Shown piece by piece: positions 41,824 through 50,029 of a DNA stretch of 64,000 nucleotides. This DNA is from Amycolatopsis mediterranei (GTDB lineage Bacteria > Actinomycetota > Actinomycetes > Mycobacteriales > Pseudonocardiaceae): contig NZ_CP100416.1 in assembly GCF_026017845.1 (NCBI RefSeq), positions 5,053,176-5,117,175 of the forward strand. The letters run 5' to 3'. Below the pieces are notes generated by a model, which saw nothing but the letters and a program-made list of their open reading frames with translations, made no database searches and was not told where the DNA came from. Numbering within the stretch: the stretch's first letter is position 1; the number at the start of each line of letters is the position of its first letter. The position numbers and the translations under genes are program-made.

Positions 41824-42072
41824 CCCGACGGCGGCCGGCCGGTGTCCGCTGAAGGGGGCTTTCCTCGCGGGTGAGGGGAGCTCCCTTCGGCGTGCCGGAC
41901 GCCGGGTGGCTGAGGCCCGGCTTGTTGTGGCCCTCCGGCGCCCTCCTCTGGTACAAGATCGGGACATTCCTGGTTCAAACCTGTCGAACATCCCCGACAA
42001 AGCGGCGATCTTCTCCGGACAAAGTGACCGGTGTGCGCTTCACCGAGCGCACCCGGCACCCGGAGGAAACCG

Positions 42073-42996
42073 ATGGCCCGTACCCGCATCCCACCCGTCG
42101 CCGCGGGGGTGGCCGCCGCCGTGGCGGTGGGGCTCGCCGTCACCTGGTGGGTTGTCTTCCCGCCCGAGACCGCCGGGCGGGCGCTGGCCGGACGGCCGGA
42201 CGTCGACCTTGCGCTGCCTTGGCCCGTCGAGGGGCAGTCGAGTGCCGAAGTGCAGAACCTCGGGTCGCTCGGCAGCCGTGGTGAACAGCGGCCCGTGCCG
42301 ATCGCCAGCGTCACCAAGGTCATGACCGCCTACGTCGTGCTCAAGGACCACCCCCTCGGCGCCGACGAGGCCGGCCCGGAGGTCACCGTCGACGAGCAGG
42401 CCGAAGCCGAGGCCACCTCGGCCGAGGAATCGAGCGCGCCGGTCCGGGCCGGGCGCCGGTTCAGCGAGCGCGATCTGCTCGCCCTGATGCTCGTGCCCTC
42501 CGGCAACAACGTCGCCCGCCTGCTCGCCCGGTGGGACGCCGGCAGCCAGGACGCCTTCGTCGCGAAGATGAACCGCGAGGCCGCCGCCCTCGGCATGACC
42601 AGCACCAGCTACACCGGCGCCAGCGGTGTCGAAGACTCGACCACGAGCACCGCCACCGACCAGCTGCGGCTGGCTCGCGAAGCGATGAAGAACCCGGTGA
42701 TCCGGGCCATCGCCGCCACCCCGAGCCTGCGGATCGACGGCGTGCCGGGCGCGGTCGTCAACACGAACACCCTCCTCGGCCACGACGGCGTCATCGGGCT
42801 GAAGACCGGCTCGTCGACCGCCGCCGGCGGGGCGCTGATGTGGGCCGCGCAGGCCCGCGACGGCGCCCTGATCCTCGGCGTCGTCCTCCACCAGAGCCCG
42901 GGCGGGACCCCGGCGGCCGGGCTGCGGGCCGCGCTCGAGAACAGCCAGAAGCTCATCGCCGCGATCCAGCGGGAGCTGCCGGCGGCCACCCGATGA
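42073..42996 (+). CDS. D-alanyl-D-alanine carboxypeptidase (S11 type)
   Basis: A 307-residue penicillin-binding protein that trims terminal D-Ala from peptidoglycan peptides. A signal anchor of about 20 residues is at the N-terminus. The three catalytic motifs are SVTK (S79), SGN in PSGNNVARLL and KTG in IGLKTGSS, in normal order and spacing. The ATG follows CGGAGGAAAC. It overlaps the next gene by 4 bp (ATGA), an operon with an EEP-family membrane protein. Upstream (41824-42072) there is an imperfect hairpin but no gene. Confidence 0.9.
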   Translation: MARTRIPPVAAGVAAAVAVGLAVTWWVVFPPETAGRALAGRPDVDLALPWPVEGQSSAEVQNLGSLGSRGEQRPVPIASVTKVMTAYVVLKDHPLGADEAGPEVTVDEQAEAEATSAEESSAPVRAGRRFSERDLLALMLVPSGNNVARLLARWDAGSQDAFVAKMNREAAALGMTSTSYTGASGVEDSTTSTATDQLRLAREAMKNPVIRAIAATPSLRIDGVPGAVVNTNTLLGHDGVIGLKTGSSTAAGGALMWAAQARDGALILGVVLHQSPGGTPAAGLRAALENSQKLIAAIQRELPAATR

Positions 42997-43964
42997 CCGC
43001 GACGACCGAAACGATCCAGCTGCCGGCCGCCCCCGCGCGCCGGGCCGGGGCTTGGCGCCGCGGCCGGGTCATCGCCGCCTTCGCCGTCCTGATCGCGCTG
43101 CTGCTGCTCGCGCACCCGCTGGTGCCCAACTGGGCGGGCAACGCCGGCAGCCTGCTGGAGACGTTCCTGCCCTGGACCGGCCTGCTCGTCGTGCCGCTGC
43201 CGGCCGCGGCGCTGGTCCGGCGCTCGGCGCTCGCCCTCGTGGCCCTCCTGCTGCCCGCCCTGGTCTGGGGCGGTTTCTTCGGCGGCAGGCTCTTCGACAA
43301 GCGCGGCCCGGGCGGGGACCTCACGGTCGTCTCGCACAACGTGAACGACGAGAACCCGGACCCGGCGGGCACCGCGCGCGCCCTGGCCGCCTCGGGCGCC
43401 CAGGTCATCGCGCTCGAGGAGCTGAAGAAGTCCGAGGTCCCCAAGTACGAGGACGCCCTGGCCGTGGGGTACCCGTACCACTCCGTCCAGGGCACCGTCG
43501 GAGTGTGGAGCACCTTCCCGCTGCGTGCCACGCGGCCGGTCGCGATCATGCCGTGGACCCGCGCGCTGGAGACCACTGTGGACACTCCGAAGGGCCCGGT
43601 GGCGGCCTTCGTGGCGCACCTGCCTTCGGTGCGCGTACGCCTCGACGCGGGGTTCACCGCGAACGGCCGTGACGCGGCGATGGGCCTGCTCGCCGACGCC
43701 ATCGCCGCGGAATCCGCGCCGCGGACCGTGCTCGTCGGCGATTTCAACGGCACCGCCGACGACCGCGCGCTCGCGCCGATCACCCGGCGCCTGCACAGCG
43801 CTCAGGACGAGGCCGGCGACGGGTTCGGCTTCAGCTGGCCCGCGGGTCTGCCCCTGGCCCGGATCGACCAGATCTTCGTCGCCGGCGTGCGACCGGTGGC
43901 GGCTTGGACGCTGCCCGCGACCGGCAGCGACCACCTGCCCGTCGCCGCCATCGTGGCGTTCTGA
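42993..43964 (+). CDS. membrane-anchored endonuclease/exonuclease/phosphatase-family protein
   Basis: A 323-residue protein with three N-terminal membrane helices (VIAAFAVLIALLLLAHPL, TGLLVVPLPAAALV, LALVALLLPALVWGGFF) and an EEP domain outside the membrane. The EEP motifs are SHNVNDENPDP, ALEELKK, VGDFNGT and GSDHLPV, supplying the metal-binding and catalytic residues. The topology puts the catalytic domain on the outer face. The substrate is unknown. It is coupled to the carboxypeptidase gene. Confidence 0.87.
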   Translation: MTATTETIQLPAAPARRAGAWRRGRVIAAFAVLIALLLLAHPLVPNWAGNAGSLLETFLPWTGLLVVPLPAAALVRRSALALVALLLPALVWGGFFGGRLFDKRGPGGDLTVVSHNVNDENPDPAGTARALAASGAQVIALEELKKSEVPKYEDALAVGYPYHSVQGTVGVWSTFPLRATRPVAIMPWTRALETTVDTPKGPVAAFVAHLPSVRVRLDAGFTANGRDAAMGLLADAIAAESAPRTVLVGDFNGTADDRALAPITRRLHSAQDEAGDGFGFSWPAGLPLARIDQIFVAGVRPVAAWTLPATGSDHLPVAAIVAF

Positions 43965-44175
43965 CTCCGTCGCCCCGGAGCCGTCGGACCGGCCGCCGAA
44001 AGTGGTGGTAGACGCCCCGCGAGAGTGGCGAACATGCCGTTGAACACCGGGCGGCGCTGACGGGCGGTGAATTTCAAACGACGCTCCGCGCAGGTCGCGC
44101 CGTCGAATTCGTCGTCGAGGCCATGTGAAGGGCATGTGACTAGACCGTTACGCGGCCCGGTCTTGACCCCGTGGG

Positions 44176-44189
44176 TGTTATCGCTAACA
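44176..44189. promoter_or_regulatory. LacI operator TGTTATCGCTAACA before regulator 2
   Basis: One base differs from the perfect site TGTTAGCGCTAACA. It lies about 66 bp upstream of the LacI 2 start, suggesting autoregulation. The rest of the 43965-44254 gap shows a pair of CATGTGA direct repeats near 44120-44140 and no gene. Confidence 0.8.
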
Positions 44190-44254
44190 CTAACTCCTCG
44201 TCGTCACCGGAACAGTGACGCAGACCATGTCGGAGCGGACGGAAGGGGACGCCG

Positions 44255-45298
44255 GTGGCCGAACGACCCCGCTCCGGCGGCCCCGTCAAGGCGACCACCG
44301 CCGGGACGCGGCAGCCGAGCCTGACCGACGTCGCGGGGGTGGCGGGCGTGTCCCACATGACCGTGTCCCGGGTGATCAACGGGACCGGCCCGGTGCGCCC
44401 CGAAACCCGGGCCCGGGTGCTCGCGGCGATCGAGGAACTGGGCTACCGGCCCAATTCCGCGGCCCGGGCACTGGTCACCGGGCGGACCGGCACGCTCGGC
44501 GTGGTCGCGCTCGAATCCAATTTGTACGGTCCGGCCAGCACGCTGTACGGCATCGAGAACGCCGCCCGGGAAGCCGGGTACGCGATCACGATCTCCAGTG
44601 TCAGCCGTCCTGGCCGGTCTTCGATCGCCGACGCGGTGGAGAACCTGCGCCGCCAGGCGGTCGAGGGCGTCATCGTGATCGCCCCGCACGTCAGTGCGGG
44701 CCGGGCGCTGGAAGCGGCGCCCGCGGACTTCCCGGTCGTCGCGGTCGGCGGTGGAGAGGCGGCACCGGTGCCGGTCATCTCCGTCGACCAGCGCGACGGC
44801 GCCCGCCGCGCCACCGAACACCTCCTGGCGCTGGGCCACCGCACGGTGTGGCACATCGCCGGGCCGGAGGACTGGCTGGAGGCCCGAGACCGCGAACTCG
44901 GCTGGCGGGAAACCCTGGAACGCCACGGCGTCGGGGCCCCGCGGGTGATCCGCGGCGACTGGAGCTCCCGGTCGGGCTACGAGGCGGGGCGATCCCTCGC
45001 CAAGGAAAAGGATCTGGACGCCGTCTTCGCCGGCAACGACCAGATGGCACTGGGCCTGTTGCGCGCGTTCGCCGAAGCGGGCATCTCGGTGCCGCGGGAC
45101 GTGCGCGTGGCGGGCTTCGACGACGTCCCCGAGGCGGCGTACTTCACGCCGCCGCTGACGACGGTGCGCCAGGACTTCATCGAAGTCGGACGGCGTACGT
45201 TCGGCCTGCTGGCCGGGCGGATGGACGGAGGCGACCGGCACGCGCGCGCCCTGGTCGTCCCCGAGTTGATCGTGCGCGAGAGCACCGGACCGCGCTAG
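44255..45298 (+). CDS. LacI-family regulator 2 (galactofuranose transport locus)
   Basis: A 347-residue LacI repressor, a near duplicate of regulator 1 (by eye roughly four residues in five identical). The HTH is PSLTDVAGVAGVSHMTVSRVIN, and the effector domain is GTLGVVALESNLYGPASTLY. GTG 44255 follows GAAGGGG. It lies between two operator copies, one before its own gene and one before the downstream transporter, so it is probably autoregulated and controls ytfQRT-yjfF. Confidence 0.92.
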   Translation: MAERPRSGGPVKATTAGTRQPSLTDVAGVAGVSHMTVSRVINGTGPVRPETRARVLAAIEELGYRPNSAARALVTGRTGTLGVVALESNLYGPASTLYGIENAAREAGYAITISSVSRPGRSSIADAVENLRRQAVEGVIVIAPHVSAGRALEAAPADFPVVAVGGGEAAPVPVISVDQRDGARRATEHLLALGHRTVWHIAGPEDWLEARDRELGWRETLERHGVGAPRVIRGDWSSRSGYEAGRSLAKEKDLDAVFAGNDQMALGLLRAFAEAGISVPRDVRVAGFDDVPEAAYFTPPLTTVRQDFIEVGRRTFGLLAGRMDGGDRHARALVVPELIVRESTGPR

Positions 45299-45335
45299 CG
45301 CGGCGGCCGGCGGGGACCGGTGGTTCCCGAGGGAT

Positions 45336-45349
45336 TGTTAGCGCTAACA
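45336..45349. promoter_or_regulatory. LacI operator TGTTAGCGCTAACA before the galactofuranose transporter
   Basis: A perfect 14-bp palindrome identical to that at 33182, centred about 80 bp before the binding-protein start. Confidence 0.85.
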
Positions 45350-45421
45350 CGCACAACCCAGTTTCACCCGATAGTCCCCACCAAGGTTTTCCCACTGATC
45401 ATCGTCGATCGAGGAGTGAAC

Positions 45422-46399
45422 GTGCTGAAGAAGCGATGGGCCGCCGCGGCGGCCGCGGCGGCCGGACTCGTGCTGCTCACCGCCTGCGGGAGCGGCGGTT
45501 CGTCCGGCAGCTCGGCCGGCGGAGCCGTCACGCTCGGCTTCGCCCAGGTGGGCGCCGAGAGCGGCTGGCGGACGGCGAACACGAAGTCGATCCAGGAATC
45601 GGCGAAGACCGCCGGGATCGAACTCAAGTTCTCCGACGCGCAGCAGAAGCAGGAGAACCAGATCTCCGCGATCCGCTCGTACATCCAGCAGAAGGTCAAG
45701 GTCATCGCCTTCTCGCCGGTCGTCGAGTCCGGCTGGGACACCGTCCTCAAGGAGGCCAAGACGGCCAACATCCCGGTCATCCTCACCGACCGGGCGATCG
45801 ACTCGCCGGACAAGTCCCTCTACAAGACCTTCCTCGGCTCGGACTTCGTCGCCGAGGGCAAGAAGGCGGGGGAGTGGCTGACCAAGGAGTACGGCAGCGC
45901 CACCGGCGACGTGAACATCGTCGAGCTGCAGGGCACCACCGGCTCGGCGCCGGCGAACGACCGCAAGAAGGGCTTCGGTGACGTCATCGCGGCGGACCCG
46001 AAGTACAAGATCGTCGCCTCGCAGACCGGTGAGTTCACCCGCGCCAAGGGCAAGGAGGTCATGGAGGCCTTCCTGAAGTCCCAGCCCAAGATCGACGTCC
46101 TCTACGCCCACAACGACGACATGGCCCTCGGTGCCATCGAGGCCATCGAAGCCGCGGGCAAGGTCCCGGGCAAGGACATCAAGATCGTCTCGGTCGACGC
46201 CGTGAAGGACGGGATGCAGGCGCTCGCCGACGGCAAGATCAACCACATCGTCGAGTGCAACCCGCTGCTCGGCCCGCAGCTGATGGACCTGGTGAAGAAG
46301 GTCGCGGCCGGCGAGCAGGTGCCCGCCCGCATCGAGACCAAGGAAACCGAGTTCGACCAGGCGGCGGCCAAGACCGCACTGCCGCAGCGCCAGTACTGA
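45422..46399 (+). CDS. ytfQ: galactofuranose-type ABC binding lipoprotein
   Basis: A 325-residue periplasmic-binding-protein-like lipoprotein. The lipobox is LLTACGSGG. The mature protein opens with LGFAQVGAESGWRTANTKSI and has FSDAQQKQENQISAIRSYI and AFSPVVESGWDTVLKEAK, wording very close to E. coli YtfQ, which binds galactofuranose. The start is GTG 45422 behind AGGAG; GTG 45416 is also in frame but has no RBS. It heads a four-gene operon with YtfR-like ATPase and YtfT/YjfF permeases. Galactofuranose specificity rests on this resemblance. Confidence 0.85.
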   Translation: MLKKRWAAAAAAAAGLVLLTACGSGGSSGSSAGGAVTLGFAQVGAESGWRTANTKSIQESAKTAGIELKFSDAQQKQENQISAIRSYIQQKVKVIAFSPVVESGWDTVLKEAKTANIPVILTDRAIDSPDKSLYKTFLGSDFVAEGKKAGEWLTKEYGSATGDVNIVELQGTTGSAPANDRKKGFGDVIAADPKYKIVASQTGEFTRAKGKEVMEAFLKSQPKIDVLYAHNDDMALGAIEAIEAAGKVPGKDIKIVSVDAVKDGMQALADGKINHIVECNPLLGPQLMDLVKKVAAGEQVPARIETKETEFDQAAAKTALPQRQY

Positions 46400-46430
46400 T
46401 CCGACCCGCGTCCACCCCGGAGCACACCAA

Positions 46431-47951
46431 ATGCCTGAACCGCAGCCCATGGTGCGGATGAGCGGTATCCGCAAGGAGTTCCCCGGCGTCCTCGCCCTCG
46501 ACGGGGTCGACTTCCGGATGTACCCCGGCGAAGTCCACGCCCTGATGGGCGAGAACGGCGCCGGCAAGTCCACCCTCATCAAGGTGCTGACCGGGGTGTA
46601 CGGGGTGGACGCGGGCACGATCGAACTCAATGGCGACGAGGTCGCCTTCACCGGGCCCGGCGAGGCCCAGCAGGCCGGCATCAGCACGGTCTACCAGGAA
46701 GTCAACCTCTGCCCGAACCTGTCCGTGGCGGAGAACGTCTGCCTCGGCCGGGAACCCCGCCGCTTCGGCCGCATCCAGTGGGGCCTGATGCGGCGGCGGG
46801 CCGAGGAGCTGCTGGCCCGGCTGGACGTCCACGTGGACGTCTCGGCCGAGCTGTCCACCTGTTCCATCGCGGTGCAGCAGCTGGTCGCGATCGCCCGCGC
46901 GCTCGATGTCGACGCGCGGGTGCTCGTGCTCGACGAGCCGACGTCCAGTTTGGACGCCGGCGAGGTCGAGAAACTGCTCAAGGTCGTCCGGGCCCTGCGC
47001 GAAACCGGGATGGCGATCCTGTTCGTGTCCCACTTCATCGACCAGGTCTTCGCCATCGCCGACCGGATGACCGTGCTGCGCAACGGAAAACTGATCGGCG
47101 AGTACCCCACCGCGGAGATCACGCCGGTGGAGCTCGTCACCAAGATGATCGGCAAGGAGCTCCAGGTCCTCGAGGACCTGGAGGACTCCGGGCCCAGCCG
47201 GGCCGAGGTCGCCGGCGCGCCGGTGCTGCTGGCCGCCGAAGGCCTCGGCCGCAAGGGCGGGGTCGCGCCCTTCGACCTCGACATCCACGCCGGCGAGGTC
47301 GTCGGGCTGGCCGGCCTGCTCGGCTCCGGCCGCACCGAACTCGCCCGGCTGCTCTTCGGCGCCGACCACGCCGACAGCGGCTCGGTGAAGGTCGACGGCG
47401 ACCCGACGTCGCTGCGCACCCCGCGCGCCGGCCTCGACCACAAGATCGCGTTCCTCTCGGAGAACCGCAAGGCCGAAGGGCTCGTCGAAGAGCTCACCGT
47501 CCGGGAGAACATCGTCCTGGCGCTGCAGGCCTCCCGCGGCTGGGCGCGGCCGCTGTCCCGCCGCCGCCAGGACGAAATCGCCGAGAAGTACATCAAGACG
47601 CTCGACATCCGGCCCGCCAACCCCGAAGCGCTGGTGGGCAACCTCTCCGGCGGCAACCAGCAGAAGGTGCTGCTGGCCCGCTGGCTCATCACCGAGCCGC
47701 GGCTGCTGATCCTCGACGAGCCCACGCGCGGCATCGACATCGGCGCGAAGACGGAGATCCAGCGGCTGGTCACCCAGCTCTCGGCCGAGGGGATGGCCGT
47801 CGTGTACATCTCCGCCGAACTCGAAGAGGTCCTGCGGCTGAGCCACCGGGTGGTGGTGCTGCGGGACCGCAAAGTCGTGGCGGAGCGGGAAAACCAGGCG
47901 CTCACCGCGGACGACATCATGGCCACGATGGCCGAGGGGGTGCAGGCATGA
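46431..47951 (+). CDS. ytfR: sugar ABC ATPase (two NBDs)
   Basis: A 506-residue duplicated ATPase of the RbsA/YtfR type. The first half has Walker A GENGAGKSTL, signature STCSIAVQQLVAIARAL and Walker B VLVLDEPTSSLD. The second half has the degenerate LLGSGRTELARL and an intact signature NLSGGNQQKVLLARWL, with LLILDEPTRGIDIG. It sits between ytfQ and the permeases, and its stop overlaps the next start (ATGA). Confidence 0.9.
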   Translation: MPEPQPMVRMSGIRKEFPGVLALDGVDFRMYPGEVHALMGENGAGKSTLIKVLTGVYGVDAGTIELNGDEVAFTGPGEAQQAGISTVYQEVNLCPNLSVAENVCLGREPRRFGRIQWGLMRRRAEELLARLDVHVDVSAELSTCSIAVQQLVAIARALDVDARVLVLDEPTSSLDAGEVEKLLKVVRALRETGMAILFVSHFIDQVFAIADRMTVLRNGKLIGEYPTAEITPVELVTKMIGKELQVLEDLEDSGPSRAEVAGAPVLLAAEGLGRKGGVAPFDLDIHAGEVVGLAGLLGSGRTELARLLFGADHADSGSVKVDGDPTSLRTPRAGLDHKIAFLSENRKAEGLVEELTVRENIVLALQASRGWARPLSRRRQDEIAEKYIKTLDIRPANPEALVGNLSGGNQQKVLLARWLITEPRLLILDEPTRGIDIGAKTEIQRLVTQLSAEGMAVVYISAELEEVLRLSHRVVVLRDRKVVAERENQALTADDIMATMAEGVQA

Positions 47952-48994
47952 CCCGCATGACGAAACACCGGCTCTTCTGGCCCGTGGTGGCCCTGCTGGT
48001 GCTGCTGGTGGGCGACCTGATCGCGAGCCCGTCCTTCTTCAAGATCGAGCTGCGCGACGGGCACCTCTACGGCAACCTCGTCGACATCCTCAAGAACGGC
48101 GCCCCGCTGATCCTCATCGCGATCGGCATGACGCTGGTGATCGCCACCCGCGGCATCGACCTCTCGGTCGGCTCGGTCGTGGCGATCAGCGGCGCGCTCG
48201 CGTGCCTGTGGGTCAGCGGCCACCCCGACGGCGCCGGCACGACGCTGATCGCGTTCGGTCTCGCGCTGGGCCTGTCGCTGGTGCTCGGGGTGTGGAACGG
48301 CTGGCTCGTCGCGGCACTGGGCATCCAGCCGATCATCGCCACGCTGATCCTGATGGTCGCCGGGCGGGGCATCGCGCAGCTGATCACCGACGGGCAGATC
48401 ATCACCGTCAACTCCCACTCCTTCGAGTGGATCGGCAGCGGGTTCCTGGTCACCCTGCCCAGCGCCATCCTCATCGCGCTGGCGGTGTTCGTGCTGGCGT
48501 CGGTGCTCGTCCGCCGGTCCGCGCTCGGCCTGCTGGTCGAGGCCGTCGGCGGCAACCCCGAAGCCAGCCGCCTGGCCGGCCTGCGCTCGGCGCGGCTGAC
48601 CTGGCTCGTCTACGTCTTCTGCGCGCTGTGCGCGGGCATCGCCGGGCTGATGATCAGCGCGAACGTGCACAGCGCCGACGGCAACCACGCCGGCCTGTTC
48701 ATCGAGCTCGACGCGATCCTCGCCGTCGTGGTCGGCGGCACCCAGCTGACCGGCGGCCGGTTCTCCCTCGGCGGCTCGGTGATCGGCGCGCTGCTCATCC
48801 AGACGCTCACCACCACCGTCTACGCCCTCGGCATCCCGCCCGAGGCGATCATGCTGTTCAAGGCCCTGGTCGTGCTGGCGGTGTGCCTCCTGCAGTCGCC
48901 GGCCTTCCGCCGGAAGCTCCGGCGCCGCCGGACGCACCGGCCGGGGCAGCCGGCCGCCACGCCCGCTCCCGAGAAGGTGGAGGTCACGGCATGA
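47948..48994 (+). CDS. ytfT: sugar ABC permease (YtfT-like)
   Basis: A 348-residue BPD_transp_2 permease with about nine to ten helices. IAIGMTLVIATRGIDLSVGS is the family signature. GGTQLTGGRFSLGGSVIGAL is the conserved loop. A highly basic tail after residue 315 is unusual. It starts inside the ATPase stop codon. Confidence 0.88.
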   Translation: MTRMTKHRLFWPVVALLVLLVGDLIASPSFFKIELRDGHLYGNLVDILKNGAPLILIAIGMTLVIATRGIDLSVGSVVAISGALACLWVSGHPDGAGTTLIAFGLALGLSLVLGVWNGWLVAALGIQPIIATLILMVAGRGIAQLITDGQIITVNSHSFEWIGSGFLVTLPSAILIALAVFVLASVLVRRSALGLLVEAVGGNPEASRLAGLRSARLTWLVYVFCALCAGIAGLMISANVHSADGNHAGLFIELDAILAVVVGGTQLTGGRFSLGGSVIGALLIQTLTTTVYALGIPPEAIMLFKALVVLAVCLLQSPAFRRKLRRRRTHRPGQPAATPAPEKVEVTA

Positions 48995-49974
48995 CCACGC
49001 TCGCCCGCGTCAAGGGCTACCGGCCGCAGCAGCGGCACCTGCCGATCCTCGCGACGATGGCACTGCTCATCGGGGCGTACATCTTCGGCGCGTCGAGCTA
49101 CGAGGCGTTCGGCTCCGGCCAGGTCGTCCTCGACCTGTTCATCAACAACGCCTTCCTGCTCGTGGTCGCCGTCGGCATGACGTTCGTGATCCTCACCGGC
49201 GGCATCGACCTGTCCGTCGGGTCGGTGGTCGCCCTGTCCACCGTGATCTCCGGCGACCTCATGCAGAAGCACGGCTGGCCGGCGTACGCGGCCATCGCGG
49301 TGGTCCTGGTGGTGGGCGCGCTGCTGGGCGCCGGGATGGGCGCGTTGATCCACTTCTTCGAGATCCAGCCGTTCATCGCGACGCTGATCGGGATGTTCTT
49401 CGCGCGCGGCCTCTGCTACACGATCACCACCGAGGCCTACTCGATCGACAACGCGACGATCGCCACCCTGGCCCAGACGCAGATCCCGCTCGGCGGCGAG
49501 CTGCACATCTCGATCAGCGTGGTGGTCGCCCTCCTGGTCGTCGCCGCCGCGGCCTACGTCCTGGCCTTCACCCGGTTCGGGCGCACGGTCTACTCGATCG
49601 GGGGCAACGCCCAGTCGGCGATGCTGATGGGCCTCAAGACGGGCCGCACCAAGATCGCGGTGTACACGATCAGCGGGGTCTGCTCGGCGCTCGGCGGGCT
49701 GCTGCTGGTGCTCTACAAGTCCTCGGGCGACCCGCTCAACGGCGTCGGCCTGGAGCTGACGGCGATCGCCGCGGTCGTCATCGGCGGCACCATCCTCACC
49801 GGCGGCTCCGGGTACGTGCTCGGGACCGTGCTGGGGATCATGGTGCTCGGCATCATCCAGACGCTGATCACCTTCGACGGCACCCTCAACTCCTGGTGGA
49901 CCTCGATCATCACCGGGGCCCTGCTCTTCGTCTTCATCGTCCTGCAACGCCTCGTCACCCGACGGACCCGCTGA
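48991..49974 (+). CDS. yjfF: sugar ABC permease (YjfF-like)
   Basis: A 327-residue second permease of the same family. VAVGMTFVILTGGIDLSVGS and GGTILTGGSGYVLGTVLGI are the family motifs. Two different permeases with one ATPase is the arrangement of ytfQRT-yjfF. It overlaps the previous gene by 4 bp. Confidence 0.88.
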   Translation: MTTLARVKGYRPQQRHLPILATMALLIGAYIFGASSYEAFGSGQVVLDLFINNAFLLVVAVGMTFVILTGGIDLSVGSVVALSTVISGDLMQKHGWPAYAAIAVVLVVGALLGAGMGALIHFFEIQPFIATLIGMFFARGLCYTITTEAYSIDNATIATLAQTQIPLGGELHISISVVVALLVVAAAAYVLAFTRFGRTVYSIGGNAQSAMLMGLKTGRTKIAVYTISGVCSALGGLLLVLYKSSGDPLNGVGLELTAIAAVVIGGTILTGGSGYVLGTVLGIMVLGIIQTLITFDGTLNSWWTSIITGALLFVFIVLQRLVTRRTR

Positions 49975-50001
49975 CACCCGGTCCGCCACCCCGGTGGATC
50001 A

Positions 50002-50015
50002 TGTGAACGCTCACA
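50002..50015. promoter_or_regulatory. LacI-like operator TGTGAACGCTCACA before the arabinan operon
   Basis: An imperfect 14-bp palindrome with central CG. It differs from the TGTTAGCGCTAACA sites, so a different LacI protein is expected. It lies 15 bp before ATG 50030, within 50 bp of the yjfF stop, so the GH51-ara operon can start here. Confidence 0.55.
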
Positions 50016-50029
50016 CTCAAGGGAGAGTC

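Noticed and set aside
41960..41990. T-arm-like GGTTCAAACC suggesting a tRNA
   Set aside because: No acceptor or anticodon stems can be folded around it, and the spacing of the flanking sequence is wrong.
44255..45298. LacI regulator 2 as an assembly duplicate of regulator 1
   Set aside because: The two differ at many codons, including the N-terminus and the effector domain, and have different flanking genes. They are true paralogs.
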